Shown: positions 8,223 to 16,928, counted from the stretch's first letter. The stretch: 64,000 bases of DNA from Lactobacillaceae bacterium (GCA_031271345.1 JAISVX010000001.1:186001-250000), one strand, 5' to 3'. Numbers and translations: made by a program. The notes: generated from the letters alone by a model not told the origin.

Positions 8223-8798
8223 ATGAGATTAGTAGCTATAACTGGTTCTATCGGAACAGGCAAAACAACATTAGCAAAAATTGTTCGGGATCTTGGCTAC
8301 AATGTTTATGATATAGACGCCTGGGTAAGAAGATTATATTATCGGAAAGAATTTATTGTAAAAATCGGTAAAATTTTCCCCGAAGTGATAGTAAAAAACA
8401 AAGTTAACAAAAGGGTGCTGAGAAATATAGTTTTTAATGATAATAAAGAGTTGAAAAAGCTTGAGGCTCTTATACATCCGTTTTTGGATAAGGAATTAAA
8501 AAATATAATAAATAAAACATCCCGTACGGATTATGTAAATTTTATAGATGTTGCTTTGCTGTTTGAAATGGGCTGGGACAAATATGTCGATTTAATTATT
8601 GTTACGGACGTTCCTTACGAAATTCAAAAAAACAGAGTTGTTAAGAGGGATAATGTGACGGTTGAGCATTTTGAACAAATCAATAAAGTTCAAATGAACA
8701 GCGAAAAGAAAAAAGAGCTGGCGGATGTCGTTATAAATACGGATAATGAGCTTAATCTTTTAAAACTGGCATTAATAGATATTATAGATAGTATATAG
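8223..8798 (+). CDS. coaE: Dephospho-CoA kinase
   Basis: CoaE phosphorylates the 3-prime hydroxyl of dephospho-CoA, the last step of coenzyme A synthesis. The 191-residue length is typical. The P-loop GSIGTGKTT is at residues 8-16, followed by YDIDAWV, matching the family pattern of aspartates after the second strand. The lid and CoA-binding region with IHPFL and DVALLFEMGWD are also present. The start has a TAGGAAAA Shine-Dalgarno sequence. In other alphaproteobacteria maf and aroE sit before coaE; here coaE is the first gene after the proposed origin. Three small membrane-protein genes separate it from dnaQ. Confidence 0.93.
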   Translation: MRLVAITGSIGTGKTTLAKIVRDLGYNVYDIDAWVRRLYYRKEFIVKIGKIFPEVIVKNKVNKRVLRNIVFNDNKELKKLEALIHPFLDKELKNIINKTSRTDYVNFIDVALLFEMGWDKYVDLIIVTDVPYEIQKNRVVKRDNVTVEHFEQINKVQMNSEKKKELADVVINTDNELNLLKLALIDIIDSI

Positions 8799-8813
8799 CA
8801 CTGGTGAAAAACA

Positions 8814-9299
8814 ATGGAAAAAGTAGAGATTTATTCTGATAAGGCAACGCTGACAATTTTTAGTCTGCTTTGTGCAGCGCTTATAGTTATGGGAATATAC
8901 TTTTTTGTTCAAGGGGTTAATAATCCGGCGATTAATCCTTTGACAAACGTTATATTTTTTATCGTATGGTTTGCAATATTTGATTATGCTCTTGTGTATT
9001 ATGTAATCAGGATTTTTTATAAACAGCCGCTGCTTGTTGTTACAACAGAATATTTCGAGCAAAAAAGCTTTTTCTTAAACAACACGGACAGAATATATTG
9101 GAAAGACGTGAGTTCGATAAAACCGATTAATTATAATTTTTATAATTCCGGTATTGCGGTAAATTTTGGAAAAGATTCAGTTAACAGCGTTGTTATCAAG
9201 ACAATTTCGCTGATGGGATATAATAAGGTCAATTTGAGCCAGCTGCTTAATAAATATTTGGACGAGTATAAACAAAATGGAACAAAACACAGTATTTGA
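8814..9299 (+). CDS. Two-TM membrane protein, first of three tandem paralogues (STM3941-like)
   Basis: The 161-residue protein has two hydrophobic segments (about residues 13-33 and 43-66), then a charged stretch with RIFYKQPLLVV and a beta-rich tail holding IYWKDVSSI. The layout of two helices, a turn with F-Y/R-K-x-P-x-L, then I-x-W-x-D-V matches the next two genes and resembles the STM3941-type family of bacterial inner-membrane proteins with a PH-like tail. The family function is not known to me. It starts 15 bases after coaE, and its 3-prime end overlaps the next gene by 23 bases, suggesting translational coupling. Confidence 0.65.
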   Translation: MEKVEIYSDKATLTIFSLLCAALIVMGIYFFVQGVNNPAINPLTNVIFFIVWFAIFDYALVYYVIRIFYKQPLLVVTTEYFEQKSFFLNNTDRIYWKDVSSIKPINYNFYNSGIAVNFGKDSVNSVVIKTISLMGYNKVNLSQLLNKYLDEYKQNGTKHSI

Positions 9300-9795
9300 G
9301 GAAAAAACTTATATCTATGGAGATAAAAAACAACTGCGTTTTTTGTTTATATTGTTCGTGGTTTTTTTGCCGCTAGTTTTATATTGTTTTGCGGTGACTG
9401 ATATTTGGAATGCGTCTTTAATATTTATTGTTTATGCGCAATTTATGTTCGGTGCGGGAATAAGATTGTTTAGAAAAGGTCCAGAGTTGGTTGTTTCTGA
9501 TTATGGAATCGGCTATTATAAATATTTTATATTCAAGGATGTAATATATTGGACGGATGTTTATGGATTTTCGCATGCAAAGACAAACGCAATAGTCGTT
9601 GAGCATAGAATTCATATTGATAAAAAAGGTTCTTTTTTATCAAAATTGAAAAGAATTTTTCCTGAAAGAAACATCGGTTTCAGTACGGTATTTCTGGAAA
9701 ACTATGACGATGAAAAACTTAAGGAACTGCTTTACGCAAGATATAAAAACCATCTTCTGCGGCTGAAAGAAGAAAAAAATGCTAAAAGAAAATAA
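9277..9795 (+). CDS. Two-TM membrane protein, second of three tandem paralogues
   Basis: The 172-residue protein shares the plan of its neighbours: a short charged N-terminus (KTYIYGDKKQLRFL), two hydrophobic helices (about residues 22-42 and 47-65), then FRKGPELVVSDYGIGYY and IYWTDVYGF before a beta-rich and basic tail. The tail ends in a Lys/Arg cluster. It overlaps both neighbours (23 and 17 bases), so the three products are probably made together and may form a hetero-oligomer; that is inference. Pairwise identity looks low by eye, so the duplications are old. No catalytic motif is visible. Confidence 0.6.
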   Translation: MEQNTVFEEKTYIYGDKKQLRFLFILFVVFLPLVLYCFAVTDIWNASLIFIVYAQFMFGAGIRLFRKGPELVVSDYGIGYYKYFIFKDVIYWTDVYGFSHAKTNAIVVEHRIHIDKKGSFLSKLKRIFPERNIGFSTVFLENYDDEKLKELLYARYKNHLLRLKEEKNAKRK

Positions 9796-10222
9796 TGAAA
9801 TAATGGTATACGGCAATAAATTTACAGCCTCTCTTTTTGGTCTATCTGCTTTATTAACCACGGTTCTTTGCGCTGGAATTTTTATGACTGGAAGAACGAA
9901 CTTTGTGGAAAAAGCAATTCTTGTTTTGTTGTCTTTGTATACGGTAATGTTAAGCGTATATTATTTAAGAAGAGCATTTTATAAAAAACCGATACTTATA
10001 ATTTATGATGACAGAATTATAATCGGCAATTATATATTGTCTAAAATGGATACGGTTTTTTATGATGATATAAAATTTGTTGCGGGCAAAACCAAAAAAA
10101 TTATAGACGTAGGATTAAGAATATATACCCAAAACAACAGAAGCTTTTATATTAATACGGCAGTATTAAAAGACTTAAAAAACAAAGAACTTTTAAGGTT
10201 TTTGGAAGCAAAAACAAAATAG
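9779..10222 (+). CDS. Two-TM membrane protein, third of three tandem paralogues
   Basis: The 147-residue protein has an N-terminus MLKENNEIMVYGNKF, two hydrophobic helices (about residues 19-36 and 43-62), FYKKPILIIYDDRIII and then VFYDDIKFV, matching the D-x-I/V region of the two upstream paralogues. It is the shortest of the three. It overlaps the upstream gene by 17 bases and is followed 10 bases later by dnaQ, so coaE, this trio and dnaQ form one apparent operon next to the proposed origin. No role in replication can be inferred from sequence alone. Confidence 0.6.
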   Translation: MLKENNEIMVYGNKFTASLFGLSALLTTVLCAGIFMTGRTNFVEKAILVLLSLYTVMLSVYYLRRAFYKKPILIIYDDRIIIGNYILSKMDTVFYDDIKFVAGKTKKIIDVGLRIYTQNNRSFYINTAVLKDLKNKELLRFLEAKTK

Positions 10223-10231
10223 GATGATATA

Positions 10232-10918
10232 ATGGTTAGAGAGATAGTATTTGATACGGAAACAACGGGTTTTAATCCTGAAGAAGGTCATCGACTGGTG
10301 GAGATTGGAGCTGTCGAGCTTATTAATCATGTTCCAACCGGAGCATATTTTCACTGTTATATAAATCCTGAAAGAGATATGCCGGAAGAAGCATATAAAG
10401 TGCATGGATTGTCGGAAGAATTTTTAAGGCAGCATAAAAAATTTAATGAAATTGCGGATGAATTTTTAGAATTTGTAGGCAGTGATGCTAACCTTGTTGC
10501 TCATAACGCCGCGTTTGATATGAATTTTCTCAACTATGAGCTTGCAAAAACAAACAGACCCAAGCTTGAATGGGGAAGAGTTGTTGATACTTTAGAGATG
10601 GCAAGGACTCTTTTTCCCGGTGCCAGAGCAAGTTTGGACGCTTTGTGCAGAAGGTTTAATATTGACGCTTCCGATAGAACAAAACACGGCGCATTAATTG
10701 ACTCTGAACTGCTTGCAAAAGTATATTTAGAACTGCTTGGCGGCATAGAGCCGAAACTTATTGATGAAAAAACTTCAAAAAGCAATAAAACGCTGTTCAG
10801 CGATGGAATTGGCAAAAAAGAATACAGAGAGCCAAGAAACTTTCCTTTATCGGAAGAAGAGTTAAAAGCTCACGAAAAGTTTCTTAAAGAAAAAATTGAA
10901 CTTGAAGAAGTTTGGTAG
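10232..10918 (+). CDS. dnaQ: DNA polymerase III epsilon subunit (3-prime to 5-prime proofreading exonuclease)
   Basis: DnaQ proofreads newly made DNA within the polymerase III core. The 228-residue protein carries the DEDDh exonuclease signature: DTETTGFNP at residues 8-16, the second aspartate in VAHNAAFDMNF, and the final His-Asp pair in KHGALIDSELL. The C-terminal tail after residue 175 would contact the alpha subunit. An AGGAT Shine-Dalgarno sequence precedes the ATG. Position close to coaE is conserved in alphaproteobacteria. The gene is closed by a terminator shared with the converging gene at 10947. Confidence 0.95.
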   Translation: MVREIVFDTETTGFNPEEGHRLVEIGAVELINHVPTGAYFHCYINPERDMPEEAYKVHGLSEEFLRQHKKFNEIADEFLEFVGSDANLVAHNAAFDMNFLNYELAKTNRPKLEWGRVVDTLEMARTLFPGARASLDALCRRFNIDASDRTKHGALIDSELLAKVYLELLGGIEPKLIDEKTSKSNKTLFSDGIGKKEYREPRNFPLSEEELKAHEKFLKEKIELEEVW

Positions 10919-10950
10919 AAAGAGGCTCTAAAAAGAGCCTCTTTCTTTAT
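10919..10950. terminator. Bidirectional terminator between dnaQ and the F420-ligase-like gene
   Basis: An 11 bp perfect stem, AAAGAGGCTCT (10919-10929) with AGAGCCTCTTT (10934-10944), starts one base after the dnaQ stop and is followed by a T-rich run. Its position between converging genes suits both. Confidence 0.85.
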
Positions 10951-12134
10951 TCTGTCGCATAGTCGTCAAAATATCCCTGGATAAGAACTATCGGCGTGCC
11001 TTTTTCTCCGCTGCCGCTTACGAGATCGCACAAGCTGCCGATTAAATCAATATATCTTCGAGGAGTTGTGCCGCCTTTTGACATATCGTTTAACGGGGTT
11101 GACCGTTTGTTTTTTATCGCATTTTTCATGTTTTTTTCTAATTCTTCTCCAGAATGTTCGGCAAATTTATTATCTGCGAGAAACTTGATTTTTAGTTCTG
11201 AAGGAGAACCCTCAAGACCTTTTGTATATCCCGGAGAGACAACAGGGTCGGCAAGCTCCCAGATACCGCATACAGGGTCTTTGAAACCGCCGTCGCCATA
11301 AATCATAACTTCAATGTTTTTGCCTGTTTTTTGTTTTAACGACTGCTGGATTTTATTTACGGTCTCAAAACCATTTCGAGGAAAAAGCTTGACCTTTTCA
11401 TCCGTCGCCATATTAGAGCCAAGCACTCCGAAATCTGGATTAAACCCGCTTTTGTTTATTGGTTTTGACAATATATCATCCATGGTTAAAACAATATTTG
11501 CGCCGGCGTTTTTCAGTGTTTTTCTGGTGCGTCTTCTTGTATGTATATCGGCGCACAGCACATCTTTTGTATAGTTTAGGATAAATGAAGGGTCGTTTGA
11601 GAGAATTATTTCAATATTGGGGGATATGCTTTTATAATATTTTATATAGTCAACGCCGGTAAATAAATGAGGATTCTCATCGCCGAAGATTTTGCAAAAT
11701 TCTTTTTCGCTTAAAGTGTCTTTATATGGATTTATGCCGGATTCATCAAGCTTATCTTGAGAGATTAAAGGGTTTCCAACCTCGTCAAAAGGGTAGGACA
11801 ACATTAGGTAGAGTTTGTCGACGCCTCTGGCAAAAGCCTTAAGCAGCAAAGCAAATCTGTTTCGGCTTAATATTGGATGGATTACGCCCATTGTGCCGTT
11901 GGGAAATTTTTGTTTTATATCAGCCGCTATATCGTCAAGTTTTGCATAATTGCCTTGCGCTCTTGCGACAACCGCCTCGGTGATTCCGACTATGTCTTTA
12001 TCGCCCAGTTTCAGGTTTCCGCTTTCCGCGGCTTCTATTACGGCATCCGTTACAAAGCTTATAATATCGTCGCCCTCTTTGATAATAGGCGCCCTAACTC
12101 CAACGGCGACAGTACCATATTTTCTTTTCGACAT
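10947..12134 (-). CDS. Coenzyme F420:L-glutamate ligase-like protein
   Basis: The start at 12134 (MSKRKYGTVAVG) has an AAAGGA Shine-Dalgarno sequence and gives 395 residues; the frame is open further upstream but without such a signal. The N-terminal third, with VGVRAPIIKEGDDI, DIVGITEAVVARAQG and later HPILSRNRF, resembles the F420-0:gamma-glutamyl ligase (CofE) fold. Later landmarks are MIYGDGGFKDP and SPGYTKGLEGSP. At about 395 residues it is longer than canonical CofE (about 250). No F420-synthesis genes are visible and F420 is not expected here, so it may glutamylate another acceptor. The family call is fairly confident, the substrate is not. Confidence 0.6.
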   Translation of the reverse strand: MSKRKYGTVAVGVRAPIIKEGDDIISFVTDAVIEAAESGNLKLGDKDIVGITEAVVARAQGNYAKLDDIAADIKQKFPNGTMGVIHPILSRNRFALLLKAFARGVDKLYLMLSYPFDEVGNPLISQDKLDESGINPYKDTLSEKEFCKIFGDENPHLFTGVDYIKYYKSISPNIEIILSNDPSFILNYTKDVLCADIHTRRRTRKTLKNAGANIVLTMDDILSKPINKSGFNPDFGVLGSNMATDEKVKLFPRNGFETVNKIQQSLKQKTGKNIEVMIYGDGGFKDPVCGIWELADPVVSPGYTKGLEGSPSELKIKFLADNKFAEHSGEELEKNMKNAIKNKRSTPLNDMSKGGTTPRRYIDLIGSLCDLVSGSGEKGTPIVLIQGYFDDYATE

Positions 12135-12191
12135 AGCTTTTCCTTTCAATTTGTTAACTGGCAAATAAAAAATGGACTTGCATAAGCCCAT

Positions 12192-12716
12192 TTATCTTTT
12201 TCTTCTTAAGAGAATTTGCAATGCACCTTCTCCGCCTAATTTTGCGTCGGGATGTATATATGATAATATAAACGGTCTTAATTCGTCAGAATTAAGCCAC
12301 CGAGGAACTCTTTCTTTTAAAATGCCCTTAGACAAGAAAATATCATCATCGGTTTTCCTAATGCCTTTTCCCGTGATTATGATGACGGAGCGTTTTCCAT
12401 AAGAATAAGAATTTTTAATAAAATTTATCACCGCATCATAAGCCATATCTTCTGTAAAACCATGAAGGTCAAGAGTTGCTTCAATGCCCATTTCTCCGCG
12501 TCGAAATTTTTTCGCAGTGTTTTTGTCGACATTATCAAAAGAACCAAGTTCCAAGCTTTCTTGGTTTTTGCTTATAGATATATTCGGTGTTTGGATATGT
12601 TTTTTTACTTTAAGTTCTTTGTTTGTATCTTTAAATACAGTGTTTTCACTTTCAATCTTTTTAATGCCTTTGGTATATTCTTTCCAAAGTTTTTCATCTT
12701 CAGATTTCTGGTTCAT
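12192..12716 (-). CDS. Smr-domain protein
   Basis: The 174-residue protein has a charged N-terminal half, then a Smr (small MutS-related) domain over about residues 85-170. Its signature DLHGFTEDMA is near residue 90 and the TGKGIRK loop near 128. Smr domains bind nucleic acid and some are endonucleases acting on branched DNA or on mRNA in stalled ribosomes. The alphaproteobacterial copy next to mltA has no settled role that I know. Its start overlaps the end of mltA by 17 bases. Order smr-mltA-Tim44-like with divergent secB is conserved in the class. Confidence 0.88.
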   Translation of the reverse strand: MNQKSEDEKLWKEYTKGIKKIESENTVFKDTNKELKVKKHIQTPNISISKNQESLELGSFDNVDKNTAKKFRRGEMGIEATLDLHGFTEDMAYDAVINFIKNSYSYGKRSVIIITGKGIRKTDDDIFLSKGILKERVPRWLNSDELRPFILSYIHPDAKLGGEGALQILLRRKR

Positions 12717-13947
12717 TTTCGTCTGTCTTTACACCATTGGGAATTAAGATAAAATATCTGCCGGAAGAGTTCATTTTTCCCGCTAAATCTAAAACCTCAT
12801 CATTGCCGGAACCCCAGAAATAATCGCCTCTTATCGGACCTTTTATTGCACTGCCGATATCTTGAGCAACAACAAGTTTTTCAATTTTTTCTTTGTTTGG
12901 ACCCGTTGTTTCCAGCCATATTAATGCTCCGAGAGGAATATACGCCCTATCGACGGCAATGCTTCTTCCCGCTCTCAGCGGTACACCCTGCGCTCCGATA
13001 GGTCCTTCGGCATTTATGATACGATGAAATATATATCTTTCGTTTTCAAGCATGTGATCAATTGCGTCTTCGCCTTTTTCTTTCAGCCACTTTTTTATTT
13101 GTCCCATAGACGCCTGTCCTGGTTCAATCAAGCCTTTGTTGAGCAGAATGCTGCCAATTCCAGTGAAAGGATGACCATTATTTTCGGCATATCCAACTCT
13201 TACATGCTGTCCGTTCTCTAAATATGCCACGGCAGAACCCTGAATTTGCATTACATATATATCTACCAAGTCATCCGCCCATAAAATTATTGGCGCATCT
13301 AAAACCTGCCAGTAGATTTCCGAGCGCGTATAATATTTTGTCAGCCTGTTGTCCTTGTCCGCCCTGCCGATAAGGGTTATGTTTGGCAATGAAGGATCGA
13401 AGTCTTTTAGTCTGACGTCAATTAAATCGCGGGGTTTTCCATAGACAGGATATTTGTATCTGTCGCTTCTTTCATAGGAGGCAAAGATTCTTGATTCATA
13501 ATATGAAGTAAACTTTCCCGAAGCGCTGCCCTCGGAAGTGACCAAATACGGAGTAAAATTTTTCTCGACAAAGTTTTTAAAGTTTACGGGAGTTATCGCA
13601 TATTTTAAGCACAACTCTTTATAAATATCCGTAGGAATTTTGACAACGGAATTATATAAATATTCTGTTCCAGAATGACTGATTTGATGACATGATTCTA
13701 AAAATGTTTCGCCGGCATCGGCAAAATTATCAGTCTGCCAATTTGCCAAATCCTTAAAATCGGTTTTAATCAACTTAATATCTTTCAGCTCCGGCTCTTT
13801 TTTTATCTCGGGAGTTTTCTCTACTTCTTTAATGACTTCGACTTCTTTGATAACCTCTTTTATTTCAATTATGGGTTTTCTTGTAAGCTCTCTATAAGTT
13901 ATAAAGCTGACAAGGACAAGGAGTATGAAAATTAGAATTTTTTTCAT
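12700..13947 (-). CDS. mltA: Membrane-bound lytic transglycosylase A
   Basis: MltA cleaves the glycan strands of peptidoglycan, leaving 1,6-anhydro-muropeptides. The ATG at 13947 overlaps the upstream stop as TAATG, which marks a coupled start; the product is 415 residues. A hydrophobic N-terminus (KKILIFILLVLVSF) acts as anchor or signal and no lipobox cysteine is visible. A Glu/Lys/Val-rich linker follows, then the MltA core (SGKFTSYYESRIF, YWQVLDAPI) and a C-terminal 3D domain with VAQDIGSAIKGPIRGDYFWG that includes the catalytic aspartate region. Its products would feed the AmpG-type permease at the right end of the window. Confidence 0.92.
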   Translation of the reverse strand: MKKILIFILLVLVSFITYRELTRKPIIEIKEVIKEVEVIKEVEKTPEIKKEPELKDIKLIKTDFKDLANWQTDNFADAGETFLESCHQISHSGTEYLYNSVVKIPTDIYKELCLKYAITPVNFKNFVEKNFTPYLVTSEGSASGKFTSYYESRIFASYERSDRYKYPVYGKPRDLIDVRLKDFDPSLPNITLIGRADKDNRLTKYYTRSEIYWQVLDAPIILWADDLVDIYVMQIQGSAVAYLENGQHVRVGYAENNGHPFTGIGSILLNKGLIEPGQASMGQIKKWLKEKGEDAIDHMLENERYIFHRIINAEGPIGAQGVPLRAGRSIAVDRAYIPLGALIWLETTGPNKEKIEKLVVAQDIGSAIKGPIRGDYFWGSGNDEVLDLAGKMNSSGRYFILIPNGVKTDENEPEI

Positions 13948-14603
13948 TATTTTTTCGTTGAAGCTAGTAGCCATTTAGGGCCTGTTGAGTTAATATTTTT
14001 TTCAAATGTCCAAATATCGGTTATATTCTGGATAAAATTTGCGTCTCCCTCAATAACTTCATCTCTGGCATTTTTCAGAATATTGACCTGCTCGGTAACA
14101 AATTTAATGCAGATTTTTGCAAGATTTTTGGTGACTTTTGCATCTTTGATTTCGGCTTGTTCAAAACCAATAAATTCGGTTTCGGCAATGAGACCTTCTT
14201 TTTTTCTTTCGTCAATTACTTCTTTGAACTTCTTATATAAAGCGGGGTTTAACAGGTCTTTCAAAGTCTCTGTATCGCCGGCGCTGAAAGCCGTTAGAAT
14301 AAGTTCAAAAGCTTTTTTTGAGTTATTGATAAATTTGTCTTTATCAAAGTTGGGAATAGAAAATAAAGTTTTTTCCAAATCGCTCATATTTTCCATATCA
14401 ATATTTGGCTGAATCTCACCTTTATCAACGGTTTCATCAGCCGCTTGTTCCGCTTCTTTTATAATAATGTCAAATATTTTCGCGACATTCTGTTCGGACA
14501 GCTTGGTTTTTTTAACCTCTGGTCTTGTTCCCAATACTCCTTTGAGCTTGGCGTATATTACCACAACCAAAACCAGAAGAATTATAACGTCTAAAAAATG
14601 CAT
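13947..14603 (-). CDS. Tim44-domain inner-membrane protein
   Basis: The 218-residue protein has one N-terminal transmembrane helix (about residues 5-20), a charged linker, then a Tim44-like domain (about residues 85-215) of alpha plus beta type. It resembles the bacterial relatives of mitochondrial Tim44, which bind membranes in the cytosol or periplasm. In alphaproteobacteria this gene reliably sits upstream of mltA and opposite secB, as here. The final codons overlap the mltA start in a TAATG junction, so the two are translationally coupled. Mitochondrial Tim44 serves protein import, but the bacterial function is not settled. Confidence 0.85.
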   Translation of the reverse strand: MHFLDVIILLVLVVVIYAKLKGVLGTRPEVKKTKLSEQNVAKIFDIIIKEAEQAADETVDKGEIQPNIDMENMSDLEKTLFSIPNFDKDKFINNSKKAFELILTAFSAGDTETLKDLLNPALYKKFKEVIDERKKEGLIAETEFIGFEQAEIKDAKVTKNLAKICIKFVTEQVNILKNARDEVIEGDANFIQNITDIWTFEKNINSTGPKWLLASTKK

Positions 14604-14734
14604 ATTTTCCTCTTTTCAACAACCTTCTTTTTATATATATAGTGTCAAACAAACTTATTATCAATAAGTAAATTACCCTTGAAAAAAGATTCTTATATGT
14701 TAGCTTATAGAACAAAATTAGTAAGGAGACAGTT

Positions 14735-15196
14735 ATGACAGAAAAAGAAAATTCTACCAAACAAGAGCAGCCGTCAATCGCGATTAATTCTCAATATATT
14801 AAGGATTTGTCTTTAGAAATTCCGTTTGCTCCAGAAATTTTTAAAGAATTGAATTCCAGCCCGGAGATGGATATAAAAATTGATGTTGACGCAAAACATC
14901 TTGAAGGAAATGTTTTCAATGTTGAGTTGAAAATGGAGATGAACTCCGATGTTAACGGCAAAAAGCTTTTTGTTTTAGAATTGACTTATGCGGCTGTGGC
15001 GGTTTTAAATGTTCCCAAAGAGCATGTCGAGCCGGTTTTATTGGTGGAAATTCCGCGCATTTTGTTCCCGTTTGCCCGCAGCATTATAACAAATACGCTG
15101 GTTGACGGCGGACTTCCTCCGTTTATGTTGAATCCGATTGATTTTGCCAGCATGTATGCGGCGCGTAAACAAGCGGAAACAGAAATAAAAAACTAA
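14735..15196 (+). CDS. secB: Protein-export chaperone SecB
   Basis: SecB keeps secretory preproteins unfolded and hands them to SecA. The 153-residue product has the normal length and fold pattern: an acidic, variable N-terminus, SQYIKDLSLEIPFAP, a central beta region, and the conserved FPFARSIITNTLVDGGLPP helix ending with a short tail. An AAGGAG Shine-Dalgarno sequence lies before the start. It is divergent from the Tim44-like gene across 131 bases and is closed by a hairpin shared with nth. Several proteins here with cleavable signals (LptD, SurA, the repeat protein) are plausible clients. Confidence 0.96.
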   Translation: MTEKENSTKQEQPSIAINSQYIKDLSLEIPFAPEIFKELNSSPEMDIKIDVDAKHLEGNVFNVELKMEMNSDVNGKKLFVLELTYAAVAVLNVPKEHVEPVLLVEIPRILFPFARSIITNTLVDGGLPPFMLNPIDFASMYAARKQAETEIKN

Positions 15197-15210
15197 TATA
15201 ACCAAGAAAT

Positions 15211-15241
15211 AAAAAAAAGCCCGATACTTCGGGCTTTTTTG
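15211..15241. terminator. Bidirectional terminator between secB and nth
   Basis: AAAGCCCGA (15216-15224) pairs with TCGGGCTTT (15229-15237). An A-run lies before it and a T-run after it, fitting the two converging genes. Confidence 0.88.
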
Positions 15242-15877
15242 TTATATTCTTTTATCCGAAGAGTGACATAATTTTGAAATAGGGCATGTTTCACATTCAG
15301 GCTTTTGAGCTTTGCAGGTATACCTGCCAAACAAAACGAGCAGATGATTTGCGAGCTTTCGATATTTTTCCGGGAGAATAGCCTCCAAATCTCTTTCTAT
15401 CTGCACAGGGTTTTGACTTTCTGTAAAGCCAAGCCTGTTGGCAATCCTAATGACGTGCGTATCGACAGCTATTACAGGCTGGTCGTAGATAACGTTTAGA
15501 AAAACATTGGCTGTTTTTCTTCCAACGCCCGCGAGGCTTTCCAAATCTTCTCTTGTGCCGGGAACCTCTCCATTATACTTGTTAACCAAATCTTGGCTCA
15601 TAAGTATAATGTTTTTGGCTTTGTTGTTGTATAAACCAATGGTTTTTATATAGTTTTTTAGATTATCCATGCCTAAATCAACCATTTTCCGCGGAGTATC
15701 GGCAGCTTTAAAAAGAGCTGGAGTAGCTTTGTTTACGCCTTTGTCAGTGCTTTGGGCGGATAAAATAACCGCGACAAGAAAAGTATATGGGTTTACATAA
15801 CTCAACTCCGTTATCGGATGCGGAATAGCTTTTTTTAAAATATCAAAAATTTCTAAAACTTCAGATTTCTTTCTCAT
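15242..15877 (-). CDS. nth: Endonuclease III (DNA glycosylase/AP lyase)
   Basis: Nth removes oxidised pyrimidines and nicks the resulting abasic site. I take the ATG at 15877 (MRKKSEVLEIF), giving 211 residues, the family norm; a TTG five codons upstream lies inside tsaD. Landmarks are LSAQSTDKGVN, the helix-hairpin-helix LESLAGVGRKTANVFLN with the catalytic lysine in GVGRKTA, the catalytic aspartate in VDTHVIRI, and a C-terminal iron-sulphur loop C-x6-C-x2-C-x5-C (CKAQKPECETCPISKLC). It is directly downstream of tsaD and probably co-transcribed with it. Confidence 0.95.
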   Translation of the reverse strand: MRKKSEVLEIFDILKKAIPHPITELSYVNPYTFLVAVILSAQSTDKGVNKATPALFKAADTPRKMVDLGMDNLKNYIKTIGLYNNKAKNIILMSQDLVNKYNGEVPGTREDLESLAGVGRKTANVFLNVIYDQPVIAVDTHVIRIANRLGFTESQNPVQIERDLEAILPEKYRKLANHLLVLFGRYTCKAQKPECETCPISKLCHSSDKRI

Positions 15878-15878
15878 T

Positions 15879-16928
15879 TTATTCAGACTCAATTTCTTCT
15901 AATGGCCAGCGGGGGCGTGGTTTAAAATCCAGCTTATTAATCAAACCTTTTTGGAATCTTTCCAGCCCTGCCCAGGCAATCATTACTCCATTGTCAGTGC
16001 ATAAGCGGATAGGAGGAGCGGAAAAAATCAAATCGTTTTTTTCGGCGGTTTGGAGAAGATGCGAACGCAGATACGTATTTGCGGCAACGCCTCCAGAAAC
16101 GACAGCGTCTTTTCCTGCGGGATAGTTTTTTTTGAAATATTTCATCGCCGTATCCAATTTTTTTGCCAGACAATCGGTAACGGCGGCTTGGAAACCAGCG
16201 CATAAATCTTCAGTGTCTTTAGGGCTTAGTATCGCATGCTCCATGGTTCCGTCTGGAGAAGAAGATTCAATAATTTTTCTTACGGCGGTTTTTAGACCGG
16301 AAAAAGACATATTAAAATCGCCGGAGTTAATCATTGGCCGCGGAAGAACAAAACGGTTGGCATCTCCTTTGTCCGCCATTTTTTCAATTATCGGACCTCC
16401 AGGGTAACCAAGATTGAGCATTTTTGCGACTTTATCAAAAGCTTCGCCAGCCGCGTCATCTATTGTTGAGCCAAGCTTTTCATAGCTTCCGACCCCTTTA
16501 ACAATCAGGATTTGACAGTGACCTCCGGAGGTTAAAAGCAAAAGATAAGGAAACGAAATGTCATTGCTTAAACGTGCGATTAGGGAGTGTCCTTCAAGGT
16601 GGTTTACGGCGATAAACGGTTTGTTTAAAGCCAAAGCAAGCGCTTTGGCTGCCATAACTCCAACCACTACTCCTCCTATTAAACCGGGACCGGCGGTGGC
16701 GGCAATCGCGTCAATGTCTTTAATGTTGACGCCGGATTTAGCTATGCAGTCTTCGATTATGTCGTCTATATGTTCAAGATGAGCGCGTGCGGCGATTTCG
16801 GGAACTACCCCGCCAAAAGCTTTATGCTCTTGCTGCGAAAGAAGAGTTTCGCTCAAAACTTCTTTTTTATCATTAACAATGGCAGCTGCGGTTTCATCAC
16901 AGCTACTTTCTATTCCAAGAACTATCAT
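15879..16928 (-). CDS. tsaD: tRNA N6-threonylcarbamoyladenosine synthase catalytic subunit TsaD
   Basis: TsaD transfers the threonylcarbamoyl group to A37 of ANN-decoding tRNAs, with TsaB and TsaE. The 349-residue protein starts MIVLGIESSCDETAAA, the hallmark N-terminus of the family. It has the metal-binding histidines in NHLEGH near residue 110, the ASKHA ATPase-fold motifs TSGGHCQIL and GSTIDDAAGEAFDK, and VSGGVAANTYLR near the C-terminal third. It is divergent from the Mic60-like gene, a neighbourhood seen in many alphaproteobacteria, though hemC and hemD are missing between them here. Confidence 0.96.
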   Translation of the reverse strand: MIVLGIESSCDETAAAIVNDKKEVLSETLLSQQEHKAFGGVVPEIAARAHLEHIDDIIEDCIAKSGVNIKDIDAIAATAGPGLIGGVVVGVMAAKALALALNKPFIAVNHLEGHSLIARLSNDISFPYLLLLTSGGHCQILIVKGVGSYEKLGSTIDDAAGEAFDKVAKMLNLGYPGGPIIEKMADKGDANRFVLPRPMINSGDFNMSFSGLKTAVRKIIESSSPDGTMEHAILSPKDTEDLCAGFQAAVTDCLAKKLDTAMKYFKKNYPAGKDAVVSGGVAANTYLRSHLLQTAEKNDLIFSAPPIRLCTDNGVMIAWAGLERFQKGLINKLDFKPRPRWPLEEIESE

